In this document: one piece after another, positions 1-8,408 of the stretch | How the letters are laid out: every line of letters starts with the position of its first letter | Numbering within the stretch: position 1 is the stretch's first letter | DNA from: Paenibacillus sp. S150 | GTDB taxonomy: Bacteria > Bacillota > Bacilli > Paenibacillales > Paenibacillaceae | Length of the DNA stretch: 62,495 bases | Assembly (NCBI RefSeq): GCF_019352175.1 | Contig: NZ_JACBYI010000044.1 | Span: 1-62,495 of the forward strand | Direction: 5' to 3' | Made by a program: the position numbers and the translations under genes | Notes under the pieces: model-generated | Seen by the model: only the letters and a program-made list of their open reading frames with translations | Told to the model about the DNA's origin: nothing | Databases searched by the model: none

Positions 1-86
1 TACCCATCCCGAACACGACCGTTAAGCCCTCCAGCGCCGATGGTACTTGGACCGAAGGGTCCCGGGAGAGTAGGACGCCGCCAAGC
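1..86 (+). rRNA. rrf: 5S ribosomal RNA, 3' part (cut by window edge)
   Basis: The first 86 bases match the 3' two thirds of a Firmicute 5S rRNA: the CCCGAACACGACCGTTAAG loop, the CAGCGCCGATGGTACTTGG helix and the closing GGGAGAGTAGGACGCCGCC segment. The 5' end lies outside the window. A Rho-independent terminator follows directly, so this is the end of a ribosomal RNA operon, as expected just before gin/csfB in Bacillus-type gene order. RNase M5 (rnmV at 14817) would mature this RNA. Confidence 0.95.
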
Positions 87-92
87 ACACCG

Positions 93-125
93 AGCCATTG
101 TCGAGCAATCGGCAATGGCTTTTTT
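93..125 (+). terminator. Rho-independent terminator of the rRNA operon
   Basis: Inverted arms AGCCATTG and CAATGGCT enclose a 12-nt loop and are followed by a run of T. It lies 7 bases past the 5S end. Confidence 0.9.
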
Positions 126-347
126 GTGTTGTGCATCTAGTTTTTATAAGTAAGAAAAAAGAAACAGGATAAATAAAACGCTTTCAATCGAGTGACATTT
201 TTGTTACCGACGCAATCTGTGTTCCAAGTATAATAGTAAAGTGCAAATATTAAGCACATCCTTAATACGAATGAACTACTCATAAATTCTAACTTTGAAT
301 TTTCTTGCGTCTTTAGATGCATGGTAGGGGTAAGGAGGATTTAAGGT

Positions 348-761
348 ATGAAGCGAACCCAACCTTTATGGATATTATTTATTCTTTGCATAGTTGGTGT
401 AATGCTGGTTGGTTGTGGAACGAAGGAGCCAGCCTGGGATGCTTTTGAAGGTGCTCTCAATGAGAAAAGCTTTCCGGTGCCTAAAGAAGCTAATTCTACG
501 GACCGGACGACTACGAATGTGGCTATGGATTACGTCCGCTACTCCATGCCTGAGCTTAAGGAGAAGGAAGGCGTACCTGAGCCCTATCAGGAGGCTATTG
601 AAGCTTGGGGATGGGAAGAGCAAAAGGATGAAGATTCGACAAATTCCCGCGTTTATCAAAAGGATGGAATGATTGTACATTTAACCGTGCATAATGGTTA
701 CTTTATAGTGATGATCCCCAAGGAAAAGAAGGCCTCCATTAAAGGGCTGAAGAGTAAATAA
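348..761 (+). CDS. Small lipoprotein of unknown function
   Basis: This 137-residue protein begins with a lipoprotein signal peptide: positive residues at 2-3, a hydrophobic core around 7-20 and a lipobox LVGC with the acceptor cysteine at residue 23. It should be anchored on the outer face of the membrane. The mature part is acidic, with no domain I recognise. An AAGGAGG-like site about 10 bases upstream supports the ATG. The gene stands alone, with the rRNA terminator before it and a 15-bp perfect stem overlapping its stop codon after it. Function unknown. Confidence 0.8.
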   Translation: MKRTQPLWILFILCIVGVMLVGCGTKEPAWDAFEGALNEKSFPVPKEANSTDRTTTNVAMDYVRYSMPELKEKEGVPEPYQEAIEAWGWEEQKDEDSTNSRVYQKDGMIVHLTVHNGYFIVMIPKEKKASIKGLKSK

Positions 762-796
762 ATAATCGCCATCCTACTCAGGATGGCGATTATTTA
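760..796 (+). terminator. Perfect 15-bp stem, probably a bidirectional terminator
   Basis: AAATAATCGCCATCC and its exact complement are separated by 6 bases. The stem starts inside the TAA of the lipoprotein gene and lies between two convergent genes. T-rich tails on both strands suggest it can end both transcripts. Confidence 0.8.
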
Positions 797-843
797 TGCT
801 GTCAAGAGCCGAAGCTAGGCTTATATGTATAAAGCTGAGATTG

Positions 844-1368
844 CTATTGCGCATAATAGGAGGCGTCGGTTGTGTTGAACTTCAGCATGCCGTCTTTTTC
901 TTCGCGGTGCAGACGGAACAACGTATACAGCCGGGGCAGGAGCACCCAGAGATGGCAAGCGGCCAAAGAAACGGTGAATGCCGGCGGTGCCCAGACGATA
1001 AAAAGCGCCGCGATGCAAAGGCCGATCCAGAAATTATGAAGCTGTACTTTACGGAAGATACCATAATTAATGTATTGATCGGGCATATAACCCAGCCATG
1101 GAAGGCGAAATGACATTTTCCACCGCTTAGCAATAGGATGGCCGGAAATCAGCAGAACAGAACGTGAAATCACGTATTGAATCCACAGAGCAACCGGGGC
1201 AGCAATAATCATGAATAAGATACTCCACCAAGAGAGAAAAATGGTTTCAAAAACAATACAGATAACAGGTAGCGCCATATAAATACGCAGCCAGGCAGCG
1301 GTAGTATTGATTTTCTTGATTAGTTTGTATTGATAGAATGTAGCTGAGCCTTTATTGTTTGCTTCCAT
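844..1368 (-). CDS. Integral membrane protein of unknown function
   Basis: About 174 residues with roughly four hydrophobic segments (near residues 28-45, 47-66, 108-125 and 128-145), a basic N-terminus and a polar charged tail. An ATG eight codons upstream is possible, but the purine-rich site GGGGAGGTAAGG lies just before the ATG at 1368, so I prefer the shorter form. It converges on the lipoprotein gene. No recognised family; a conserved orphan of this lineage is the best description. Confidence 0.65.
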   Translation of the reverse strand: MEANNKGSATFYQYKLIKKINTTAAWLRIYMALPVICIVFETIFLSWWSILFMIIAAPVALWIQYVISRSVLLISGHPIAKRWKMSFRLPWLGYMPDQYINYGIFRKVQLHNFWIGLCIAALFIVWAPPAFTVSLAACHLWVLLPRLYTLFRLHREEKDGMLKFNTTDASYYAQ

Positions 1369-1577
1369 AAGAAAGCCCTTACCTCCCCGCAAGTCCTTAT
1401 GTTACTAATATCGGCGGGTAAAGGTGTTTTGTTAAACTCCGCAGATGATAATCACCGTTTGGGCGGCCACTGAATATATATATTTTAGGCTATGAAGGAT
1501 GGGAAAAATCTATGAAAAGGTTTAAAATGATAGAAGGTGTAGCATACTGTTCTTAAAAGAGTCAAGGTGGGATGGTA

Positions 1578-1763
1578 ATGGAACAGCAAACCGAGCAGGC
1601 TTGCATCATCTGCGGGCAGATGAAAGAAGAAGGAATTGTGATTGTTTCGCATTTCATTTGTGAGGATTGTGAGGCGGAAATGGTGCGTACGGAGGCTGAG
1701 GATGCCAAGTACCGCTTTTTCGTGGGCCGGATGAAGAAAATCGATCTGCAAAAGAACGCCTGA
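1578..1763 (+). CDS. csfB: Anti-sigma-G factor Gin (CsfB)
   Basis: A 61-residue zinc-binding protein with two CxxC pairs (CIICG and CEDC) near residues 9-12 and 30-33, the hallmark of Gin/CsfB. In Bacillus, Gin binds sigma-G (and sigma-E) and prevents premature activity in the forespore. Its place between an rRNA operon and yaaO-tmk is the same as in B. subtilis. Two in-frame ATGs exist at 1572 and 1578; AAGGTGG at 1564-1570 sits 7 bases before the second, which I chose. A sigma-F promoter is expected, but I could not identify one with confidence. Confidence 0.88.
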   Translation: MEQQTEQACIICGQMKEEGIVIVSHFICEDCEAEMVRTEAEDAKYRFFVGRMKKIDLQKNA

Positions 1764-1839
1764 ATGAAACGGCATGGCGAATTTTAATGATGGCGTATTA
1801 AGAAGCAGACATTGGATCAGAAAAAGCATTACACAATAT

Positions 1840-1877
1840 AGCGGCTTCCCTGTGCTTTTACGGGAGAAGCTGTTTTG
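1840..1877 (+). terminator. Probable terminator after csfB
   Basis: Imperfect arms around AGCGGCTTCCC and GGGAGAAGCTG with an 11-nt loop, followed by TTTT. Confidence 0.6.
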
Positions 1878-1965
1878 TTATGCAGAGAGGCTTTTTAGCT
1901 GAAATATAGGCGTTTGGGCATATTTGCGTTAAAATAGAAGGTAACCCCCAGGGAAGGAAGAAAAG

Positions 1966-3597
1966 ATGGACAGATTGCAGCCTGGAAGGGCGCCTGTATA
2001 TGAGATGCTGGAACAATATAGAGTTAAGGGCGATATATCATACCATGTGCCTGGCCATAAGAACGGTGAAGCCTATCGCGGGCAAGGCAATGCCGGATTC
2101 TTAAGCGAGGTGATGGGGCACGATGCGACGGAGATTACCGGAACGGATGATCTTCATCATCCGGAGGGAGTAATCAAAGAAGCGCAAGAGCTGGCGGCGG
2201 ATTGTTTTGGGGCAGAGGAGAGTTTTTTTCTGGTAGGCGGCAGCACTGCCGGTAATTTGGCGCTGATCCTTACGGTGTGCCCCGAACCGGGAATGACACT
2301 CATTCTTCAGCGGAACGTTCATAAATCAGTTATTCATGGCTTGATGCTAGCAGGGGTGCGAGCTGTTTTTATGGAGCCGATGATTGATCCCTTGAGCGGA
2401 CTGGCGGTTGCTCCGGCGGTTGAGACGGTCCAGGCTGCTCTTGCAGCCTACCCTGAAGCCGCTGCTGTGCTGGTCACCATGCCGAACTATTACGGCATGG
2501 GCAGCGATCTTGCGCCCCTCGCACAAGCGTGCCACGACAGCGGCGTTCCGCTGCTGGTGGATGAGGCGCACGGGGCGCACTATGGACAGCACCCCGCGCT
2601 GCCTGCAGGGGCGCTGATGTGCGGCGCGGACGGCGTAGTGCAGTCCACGCACAAGATGCTGGCGGCGCTGACCATGGGCGCCATGCTGCATGTGCAGGGG
2701 CCATGGCTTGACCGCGCGCTGCTGCGGCAGCGGCTCGCCATGGTGCAGAGCTCCAGCCCATCCTACCCCGTGATGGCTTCGCTCGATCTGGCCCGGCGGC
2801 TGGTGCATAGCCAGCGCGCCGGTGCCTTCACGGCGGGACTGGCCGCCGTGGACGTGCTGCGGCGCGGCTTGGCCGCACAGCCGCGCTTCAGGCTGCTGCA
2901 GCCGGCAGAGCCGCTGCAGCCTGCCTGCGGCGGCGCCGGTGCAGCCGCCGCCGCAGATACGCCGCCGCAGGGCATGGCGGCGTATCGTACCCAGGACCCC
3001 TTCAAGGCGGTCATATATGACGCCGCCGGGGTCCTGGGAGGCTTCGAGCTGCAGCGCAGGCTCGAAGAGAAAGGCATTGTGCCGGAAATGAGTGACGGCC
3101 GGCACGTGGTGCTCGCCTTCAGCCTAGGCTCGAAGGCGGAGGATACGGAGCTGCTGCTGGATGCGCTGCAGGAGATAGCTGCAGAGACACCAGATGAGCC
3201 TGCGGGTCTGCTGGACGATATAACCGGGCAGGAGTCGCCGCAGTGCCTTAACGCCGAAACAATGAAAGGACAGCCTACCGTTTCTGCAAATAATTCCACG
3301 TGGAACAATTTGCACGATAATTTATTTTCCGCACCTGTGTTATTTTCAATGAAGCCGGTTGACGCTGTGGAAACCGAAAGTATAAGACTTGAATATAGTG
3401 CTGGCAGGAGGGCGGCCGAGATGGTTATTCCTTATCCGCCAGGAATTCCGCTTCTTTATACAGGGGAATGGATAAGCGAAGACATCTGCAGCCGGTTAAT
3501 CAGCCTTAGCCAGGGCGGAGCCAGGTTTCAGGCCTGTGCGGATCCGTCTTTACGGCAGATTCTGGTCTACAATATAAAGAAGGGCGGAGACGCATAA
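1966..3597 (+). CDS. yaaO: PLP-dependent Orn/Lys/Arg decarboxylase-family protein (YaaO-like)
   Basis: This 543-residue protein belongs to the fold-type I Orn/Lys/Arg decarboxylase family. HVPGHK is at 27-32, the aspartate loop DEAHGAH at 199-205 and the pyridoxal-phosphate lysine in STHKM at K230. The family decarboxylates basic amino acids to polyamine precursors; the substrate cannot be read from sequence. The position between csfB and tmk matches B. subtilis yaaO. Codons 190-390 (about 2520-3130) are far more GC-rich than the ends, giving an alanine-rich middle and long antisense shadows. The stop codon abuts the GTG of tmk, implying co-transcription. Confidence 0.88.
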   Translation: MDRLQPGRAPVYEMLEQYRVKGDISYHVPGHKNGEAYRGQGNAGFLSEVMGHDATEITGTDDLHHPEGVIKEAQELAADCFGAEESFFLVGGSTAGNLALILTVCPEPGMTLILQRNVHKSVIHGLMLAGVRAVFMEPMIDPLSGLAVAPAVETVQAALAAYPEAAAVLVTMPNYYGMGSDLAPLAQACHDSGVPLLVDEAHGAHYGQHPALPAGALMCGADGVVQSTHKMLAALTMGAMLHVQGPWLDRALLRQRLAMVQSSSPSYPVMASLDLARRLVHSQRAGAFTAGLAAVDVLRRGLAAQPRFRLLQPAEPLQPACGGAGAAAAADTPPQGMAAYRTQDPFKAVIYDAAGVLGGFELQRRLEEKGIVPEMSDGRHVVLAFSLGSKAEDTELLLDALQEIAAETPDEPAGLLDDITGQESPQCLNAETMKGQPTVSANNSTWNNLHDNLFSAPVLFSMKPVDAVETESIRLEYSAGRRAAEMVIPYPPGIPLLYTGEWISEDICSRLISLSQGGARFQACADPSLRQILVYNIKKGGDA

Positions 3598-4239
3598 GTG
3601 GCACGGGAAGGTTTCTTCATTACTTTGGAGGGAGGCGAAGGCTCCGGAAAAACAACGGTACTGGGCAGAGTGGCAGCATATTTGCAGAATCATTCCATGC
3701 CCTACCTGATTACCCGCGAACCTGGCGGCATTGAAATTGCCGAGAAAATCCGTTCGATTATTTTGGACACGGCCCATACCGCGATGGATGCGCGGACAGA
3801 AGCGCTGCTGTATGCAGCATCCCGGAGCCAGCATTTGGCAGAGGTGGTCGAGCCTGCACTCAAAGAAGGGCTGACGGTACTGTGCGACCGCTTCGTTGAC
3901 AGCAGCCTGGTCTACCAGGGCTACGCCAGAGGATTGGGTATCGAGGCGGTAAGGAGCATCAATCAGTTTGCCACCGGCGGCCGTAAGCCGGATATTACCT
4001 TCTACCTTGATGTGGACCCGGAGGTCGGGCTGTCGCGAATTGCCGCCAATCAGGACAGAGAAGTCAACCGTTTGGATTTGGAGAGTCTGGCTTTTCACCA
4101 AAAGGTCAGGGAAGGCTATCAGCAGGTTGTAAAGTCCGATCCGCAGCGGATTGTGGTTCTCGATGCCAACCGGCCCATTCATATGGTGGAGCAGGATATT
4201 GTCCGGACGCTGAAAGATCGGATATTAAAGGATTTTTAG
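3598..4239 (+). CDS. tmk: Thymidylate kinase
   Basis: 213 residues, normal for bacterial dTMP kinase, which makes dTDP from dTMP and ATP for DNA synthesis. The P-loop GGEGSGKTT is at 12-20, the catalytic DR pair in CDRFVDSS near 96-103 and the ITREPGG motif near 38-44. The start is GTG, immediately after the yaaO stop, with GGGCGGAG as ribosome binding site inside the upstream gene. Neighbours darA and holB follow as in Bacillus. Confidence 0.97.
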   Translation: MAREGFFITLEGGEGSGKTTVLGRVAAYLQNHSMPYLITREPGGIEIAEKIRSIILDTAHTAMDARTEALLYAASRSQHLAEVVEPALKEGLTVLCDRFVDSSLVYQGYARGLGIEAVRSINQFATGGRKPDITFYLDVDPEVGLSRIAANQDREVNRLDLESLAFHQKVREGYQQVVKSDPQRIVVLDANRPIHMVEQDIVRTLKDRILKDF

Positions 4240-4264
4240 GGCGTTTTGTCTAATATAACTTAAG

Positions 4265-4355
4265 TGTACAATAAAACTAAGCTAATGCTTCCAGGGCCAG
4301 CTTTGTATGAAGCGGATTAAGGAAGCCAAGCTCATAAAACTTTTAGGAGGGAAAG
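4265..4355 (+). repeat. Leader repeat, copy 1 (upstream of darA)
   Basis: One of three related sequences placed just before genes here (others near 7556 and 53720). Shared landmarks in order: a TAAAACTAAGC-like segment, ATGCTTCC, a GCTTTGTATGAAGC block and AAAACTTTTAGGAGG, which includes the ribosome binding site. The GCTTTGTATGA part can pair imperfectly with TCATAAAACT just before the Shine-Dalgarno sequence. Confidence 0.6.
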
Positions 4356-4360
4356 CGAAG

Positions 4361-4690
4361 ATGAATCTGATCATTGCAATTATCCAGGACAAGGACAGTA
4401 ACCGGTTGTCAAGTGAATTAGTCAAAGCAAATTTCCGTGCAACGAAGCTGGCCAGTACAGGCGGATTCCTGCGTGCAGGCAACACTACATTTATGATTGG
4501 TGTGGACGACTCGCAGGTGGATTCCGTGTTAACAGTTATTCGCAACAGCTGCAAGGTGCGCGAGCAGCTCGTCACTCCCGTGACCCCGATGAGCGGTACG
4601 ACCGATTCTTATTTGCCGCTTCCCGTAGAGGTTCAAGTGGGCGGAGCCACAGTATTTGTGTTACCTGTCGATCGTTTTGAGCATTATTGA
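4361..4690 (+). CDS. darA: Cyclic-di-AMP receptor, PII-like (DarA/PstA/YaaQ)
   Basis: Using the ATG at 4361, with AGGAGGG 10 bases upstream, the protein has 109 residues, the size of B. subtilis DarA. The PII-like ferredoxin fold begins MNLIIAIIQDKD; the TKLASTGGFLRAGNTT segment corresponds to the ligand-binding region. DarA trimers bind c-di-AMP. Upstream in-frame ATGs would add an N-terminus absent from the family. A c-di-AMP riboswitch lies at 12961, so two readers of the same messenger occur in this window. The gene is preceded by leader repeat copy 1. Confidence 0.93.
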   Translation: MNLIIAIIQDKDSNRLSSELVKANFRATKLASTGGFLRAGNTTFMIGVDDSQVDSVLTVIRNSCKVREQLVTPVTPMSGTTDSYLPLPVEVQVGGATVFVLPVDRFEHY

Positions 4691-4731
4691 GTATAATATG
4701 ATGCAATACACATAAAGGGTGGTAGATACCT

Positions 4732-5172
4732 TTGAAAATCAACCCGGGCTACAGGCCCTTAAAAAGTGAGCTGCCAACAGCCGGAGCAGGCAGGCCTGTC
4801 CAGCCAAAAACATTCACCGATATTTTCCAGCAGCAAGGCGAACAGAAAACCATGGATGAGCTGAATCAGAAGATTAAAGATATCCAGCAGCAGGGTGACC
4901 GCCTTGCCAAGTCTATGACTGTCCGCGAGCTGGCAATTTACCGCAATATGATTAAGAAGTTTCTTGAGGAAACTGCCCGCCGCGGTGTCATTCTGAAGGA
5001 AACCAAAGGCTGGGACCGTCGTGGTCGCGGCAAACGCTACAAGCTGCTGGAGGAAATTGATGCCGCCTTGTTGAATTTGGCCGATGATTTGCTGCAGAGC
5101 GAGCAGGGCCGTATTGATCTGCTGGGGCGTGTCGGAGAAATCCGCGGTATGCTGATTAACCTTTCTTTTTAA
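4732..5172 (+). CDS. yaaR: YaaR family protein (DUF327)
   Basis: 146 residues, starting at TTG with AAAGGGTGG upstream. The N-terminal 40 residues look disordered (proline and glutamine rich); the rest is a predicted helical bundle with a basic stretch KGWDRRGRGKRYK near 98-110. It matches YaaR in order (darA-yaaR-holB) and size. Molecular function is not established. The stop is 18 bases before the holB ATG, so it is part of the same operon. Confidence 0.87.
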   Translation: MKINPGYRPLKSELPTAGAGRPVQPKTFTDIFQQQGEQKTMDELNQKIKDIQQQGDRLAKSMTVRELAIYRNMIKKFLEETARRGVILKETKGWDRRGRGKRYKLLEEIDAALLNLADDLLQSEQGRIDLLGRVGEIRGMLINLSF

Positions 5173-5189
5173 AAGACTTGGAGGAATGT

Positions 5190-6164
5190 ATGTCTTTTCA
5201 TGATATATTAGGCCAGGAGGATGCCAAACGCCTGCTTCAAAACGCTCTGCGCAAGGATGCTGTAAGCCATGCCTATCTGTTCACGGGTCCATCCGGCAGC
5301 GGTCAGATGAAGACAGCGCTGATGTTCGCCCAAGCTATATTTTGTACAGCCTGCGAAGATGATGCCTGCGGGGAATGTCTGGAATGCCGCAAGGTAGAGC
5401 ATGGCAATCATCCGGATCTGTCGCTGCTGAAGCCTGACGGGGCAAGCATCAAGATTGATCAGATCCGCGAGCTGCAGCGCATGTTCTCTTACCGCTCAGA
5501 GGGTGTTAATCCCAAGGTGTATATTATAGAAGGAGCAGACAAAATGACGGTTCAGGCCGCAAACAGTCTGCTTAAGTTTCTGGAGGAGCCTCCTGCACCT
5601 GCGGTGGGCATTCTGATTTCCGACAACAGCAGTTCCCTGCTGCCGACAATCCAGTCACGAACCCAGCGCATCCCCTTTAGCCCGCTGCATCCGGATATTA
5701 TGCTTCAGGCACTCTCAAGTGAAGGGGTTCCGGTACCCCTGGCACGGTGCGCGGTATCACTGACTTCGGGACTTGATGGCTGCAGGGAACTTTTGGCACA
5801 GAATTGGTTTGCAGAAATGAGAAATCTAGTGTTACAATTAGCGAAGGAGTCATTGGGCAAGGGCAGCTCCGCGGTAGCCACCGCTGGGCAGAAGCTGTTC
5901 AAGACCGGTCTCGGTGAACATTTGGATGTCCTGTTCAGCATGTTCCACTTATGGTTCAAAGATATGCTGTACTTCCTGTACCGAAAGCACGAAAGTATCG
6001 TTTTTATAGATCAGTTAGACTTCATTTCCAGACATGCCCGTCAGCGGAGCACGGAACAATGGGTGGCCTACATGGAATTTGCTGCGGAGAGCAAGCGTAA
6101 GCTTCGTTCCAACGCTAATGCCCAGTTGTGTCTGGAGCAGTTCCTAATCCGACTGGAAAGTTAA
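5190..6164 (+). CDS. holB: DNA polymerase III delta-prime subunit
   Basis: About 324 residues, beginning MSFHDILGQ; GGAGG at 5180-5184 is 5 bases before this ATG. An AAA+ clamp-loader subunit: the degenerate P-loop GPSGSGQMKTA lacks the usual GKT, as is common for the non-hydrolysing delta-prime subunit. A four-cysteine zinc module (CTACEDDACGECLEC) follows, then SLLKFLEEPP. It loads the beta clamp together with DnaX and delta. Same operon as tmk, darA and yaaR. Confidence 0.95.
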   Translation: MSFHDILGQEDAKRLLQNALRKDAVSHAYLFTGPSGSGQMKTALMFAQAIFCTACEDDACGECLECRKVEHGNHPDLSLLKPDGASIKIDQIRELQRMFSYRSEGVNPKVYIIEGADKMTVQAANSLLKFLEEPPAPAVGILISDNSSSLLPTIQSRTQRIPFSPLHPDIMLQALSSEGVPVPLARCAVSLTSGLDGCRELLAQNWFAEMRNLVLQLAKESLGKGSSAVATAGQKLFKTGLGEHLDVLFSMFHLWFKDMLYFLYRKHESIVFIDQLDFISRHARQRSTEQWVAYMEFAAESKRKLRSNANAQLCLEQFLIRLES

Positions 6165-6304
6165 AGGGTTAGTTTTGATATATCCTCCGGATCAACGCTT
6201 CAGCCTGGAAGTATGGGTTTAACGGATGAGGAAGGACAAGCATGGATCATCAGGAGCGGACTTGCTTAAGGGTTCCTTTTACCGGCAAACAAGGGGGTTA
6301 ATTT

Positions 6305-7105
6305 TTGTACAGCGTAGTAGGTGTCCGCTTCAAAAAAGCGGGTAAAATATATTACTTTGATCCGCTCGATTTTCCGATTGAACGGGATCAATGCGTCATT
6401 GTGGAGACAGCCAGAGGGGTCGAGTACGGTAAGGTTGTTGTAGGGAAAAAAGAGGTGCAGGAAGCAGATGTTGTATTGCCGCTCAAGAAAGTCATGCGGA
6501 TTGCCGGGGAGACCGACGCACGCGTGGTGGAAGAGAACAAAGGTGCTGCAAAGGATGCTTTTACCACCTGTTTAAATAAAATCCGCGATCATGGACTCAA
6601 AATGAAGCTCGTGGATGTGGAATTTACGTTTGACCGCAATAAGATTATCTTTTATTTCACCGCTGAAGGGCGGGTCGATTTCCGGGAGTTGGTCAAGGAT
6701 CTCGCAAGCATTTTCCGTACCCGCATTGAGCTGCGGCAGATCGGCGTACGCGATGAAGCCAAGATGCTGGGAGGGCTTGGTCCTTGCGGACGGGTGCTCT
6801 GCTGCTCTTCCTGGCTTGGCGATTTCGAGCCGGTATCGATTAAGATGGCCAAGGATCAGAATCTATCGCTGAATCCAACGAAGATCTCGGGTCTTTGCGG
6901 AAGGCTGATGTGCTGCTTGAAATTTGAGCATGATAATTACGAAAGTACGAAGGAAGAAATGCCGGCGGTAGGCAAAATTGTCGTAACCTCACTGGGTGAT
7001 GGTAAAGTTGTAGGCATTAATGCCGGAAGCCGCACGGTTCATGTGCAGTTGTTCGAAGTGGGCAAAGTTAAGGAACTTCCAATGGATGATGTTGTCGTCA
7101 AGTAA
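6305..7105 (+). CDS. ricT: RicT (YaaT), PSP1-domain component of the Y-complex
   Basis: 266 residues with a TTG start; AAGGGGGTTA precedes it. The PSP1 domain carries the cysteine set C161, C166, C167, C198, C203 and C204 in CGRVLCC and CGRLMCC. In B. subtilis, RicT, RicA and RicF form an iron-sulfur complex that stimulates RNase Y processing and influences Spo0A phosphorylation. Position between holB and yabA is conserved. A 140-base gap separates it from holB. Confidence 0.94.
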   Translation: MYSVVGVRFKKAGKIYYFDPLDFPIERDQCVIVETARGVEYGKVVVGKKEVQEADVVLPLKKVMRIAGETDARVVEENKGAAKDAFTTCLNKIRDHGLKMKLVDVEFTFDRNKIIFYFTAEGRVDFRELVKDLASIFRTRIELRQIGVRDEAKMLGGLGPCGRVLCCSSWLGDFEPVSIKMAKDQNLSLNPTKISGLCGRLMCCLKFEHDNYESTKEEMPAVGKIVVTSLGDGKVVGINAGSRTVHVQLFEVGKVKELPMDDVVVK

Positions 7106-7135
7106 ACCATATAAGGTTACTTTCGGGGTGGAAAC

Positions 7136-7501
7136 TTGGAGAAGATAAATATATTTGCACACATGCAGGAGATGGAAGCGCAGATGGAAAGCATGCGCGC
7201 TAGTCTCGGAGATTGGAAACAGACGGTTAAGGAATTAATGGAAGCCAATCAAAGGCTGAGTCTGGAGAATGAACAGCTTCGGAAAATATTGAAGCGTGAG
7301 GCACCTTTGGATCCTGCTGCCCATTCTGCTGAAGCGGAAGCTCTTTTGGCCGCCAGCGAGGGTACAGAGGCGGTTGTCGGGGAAGGCTATGACAATCTGG
7401 CCCGGCTCTATCATGAAGGCTTTCACATCTGCAATGTCTATTTCGGGCATTTGCGTACAGAGGGTGACTGCCTGTTCTGCCTTTCGTTTCTTAATAAATG
7501 A
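7136..7501 (+). CDS. yabA: Replication initiation control protein YabA
   Basis: 121 residues, TTG start with GGGGTGG upstream. The N-terminal half is a heptad-rich coiled coil (about 4-55). The C-terminus carries the zinc motif HIC ... GH ... CLFC near residues 99-115. YabA bridges DnaA and the DnaN clamp to restrain re-initiation. A strong terminator follows, ending the tmk-darA-yaaR-holB-ricT-yabA unit. Confidence 0.95.
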   Translation: MEKINIFAHMQEMEAQMESMRASLGDWKQTVKELMEANQRLSLENEQLRKILKREAPLDPAAHSAEAEALLAASEGTEAVVGEGYDNLARLYHEGFHICNVYFGHLRTEGDCLFCLSFLNK

Positions 7502-7511
7502 GGAAATCCAG

Positions 7512-7542
7512 CCGTAGGAGATTTACGCCTACGGTTTTTTTT
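7512..7542 (+). terminator. Rho-independent terminator after yabA
   Basis: CCGTAGG and CCTACGG enclose a 9-nt loop, followed by eight T residues. Confidence 0.92.
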
Positions 7543-7544
7543 GA

Positions 7545-7632
7545 ATTTAGCGGAGTGTATGCTTCCGAAGCGAGTTTTGTTTCGAAGTAATATCGTGAAG
7601 CTTATGCTCAGGCAAAACTTTTTAGGAGAGTA
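7545..7632 (+). repeat. Leader repeat, copy 2 (upstream of yabB)
   Basis: Second copy of the leader family: ATGCTTCCGAAGCGAGTTTTGT near 7559, then a GAAG block and CAAAACTTTTTAGGAG with the ribosome binding site of yabB. AGTTTTG can pair with CAAAACT next to the Shine-Dalgarno sequence. It starts a few bases after the yabA terminator, with no clear promoter between. Confidence 0.6.
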
Positions 7633-7634
7633 CA

Positions 7635-8408
7635 ATGACGAATTCTTATAACGATATGCCGGTTCCTTTGCATAGTGCAGAGCGGGTAGATGATTTACTG
7701 ACACACAATCTGCGGATTATCCAAAGCGACGAGGTGTTCAGCTTTTCAATGGATGCTGTATTGCTTGCGCGCTTCGCCAGTGTTCCCCCACGGGGCAGGG
7801 TGCTTGATCTGTGCACAGGCAACGGCGTAATTCCCATGCTGCTTAGCACGCGGACCAGGGCTTCTATCGAAGGTATTGAAATTCAGCCCCGCCTGGCGGA
7901 TATGGCCCGCCGCAGTGTAGCGATGAATGGCCTTGCGGAACGGGTAATCATTCATGAGGGCGATTTGCGTGAACTGCACCAAACCGCGGGATATGGTGTA
8001 TTCGATGCCATAACCGTCAATCCGCCGTATATGCCGCTCAATGGGAGCGACCTTAAGCTGAACTCACATCAGGCTATGGCCCGCCACGAGTTGGGCTGCA
8101 CGTTGGAGGAGGTCATTCAGGCCTGTGTCAGGCTTGTCCGCACGGGCGGCAAGGTAAGCATGGTTCATAAGCCGCAGCGCCTGGTTGATATCATCAGTCT
8201 GATGAGACAATACAAGCTGGAGCCTAAGCTGATCCGTTTTGTTCACCCTCGCGCTCATTTGGAGGCCAATATGGTGTTGATTGAAGCAGCGCGGGATGGC
8301 AGGCCTGAAGTGCGTTTACAACCTCCGCTGATCGTATATAATGAGGACAATCAATACTGTCCGGAAATTCTGGACATCTACTATGGAGCTAAAGAGGGTA
8401 AATCATGA
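7635..8408 (+). CDS. yabB: tRNA1(Val) adenine-N6 methyltransferase-like protein (YabB/TrmN6 family)
   Basis: 257 residues with a Rossmann methyltransferase fold. The SAM loop DLCTGNGVIP is at 58-67 and the N6-adenine motif NPPY at 129-132. The family methylates adenine 37 in tRNA1(Val) in E. coli; the target here is inferred. The stop overlaps the rsmI start as ATGA, so translation is probably coupled. In B. subtilis a small GIY-YIG gene (yazA) lies between these two; it is absent here. Confidence 0.88.
   Translation: MTNSYNDMPVPLHSAERVDDLLTHNLRIIQSDEVFSFSMDAVLLARFASVPPRGRVLDLCTGNGVIPMLLSTRTRASIEGIEIQPRLADMARRSVAMNGLAERVIIHEGDLRELHQTAGYGVFDAITVNPPYMPLNGSDLKLNSHQAMARHELGCTLEEVIQACVRLVRTGGKVSMVHKPQRLVDIISLMRQYKLEPKLIRFVHPRAHLEANMVLIEAARDGRPEVRLQPPLIVYNEDNQYCPEILDIYYGAKEGKS

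Noticed and set aside
2347..3105. Antisense open frame of 252 codons inside yaaO
   Set aside because: Arises from the GC-rich third positions of yaaO; no ribosome binding site or family resemblance.
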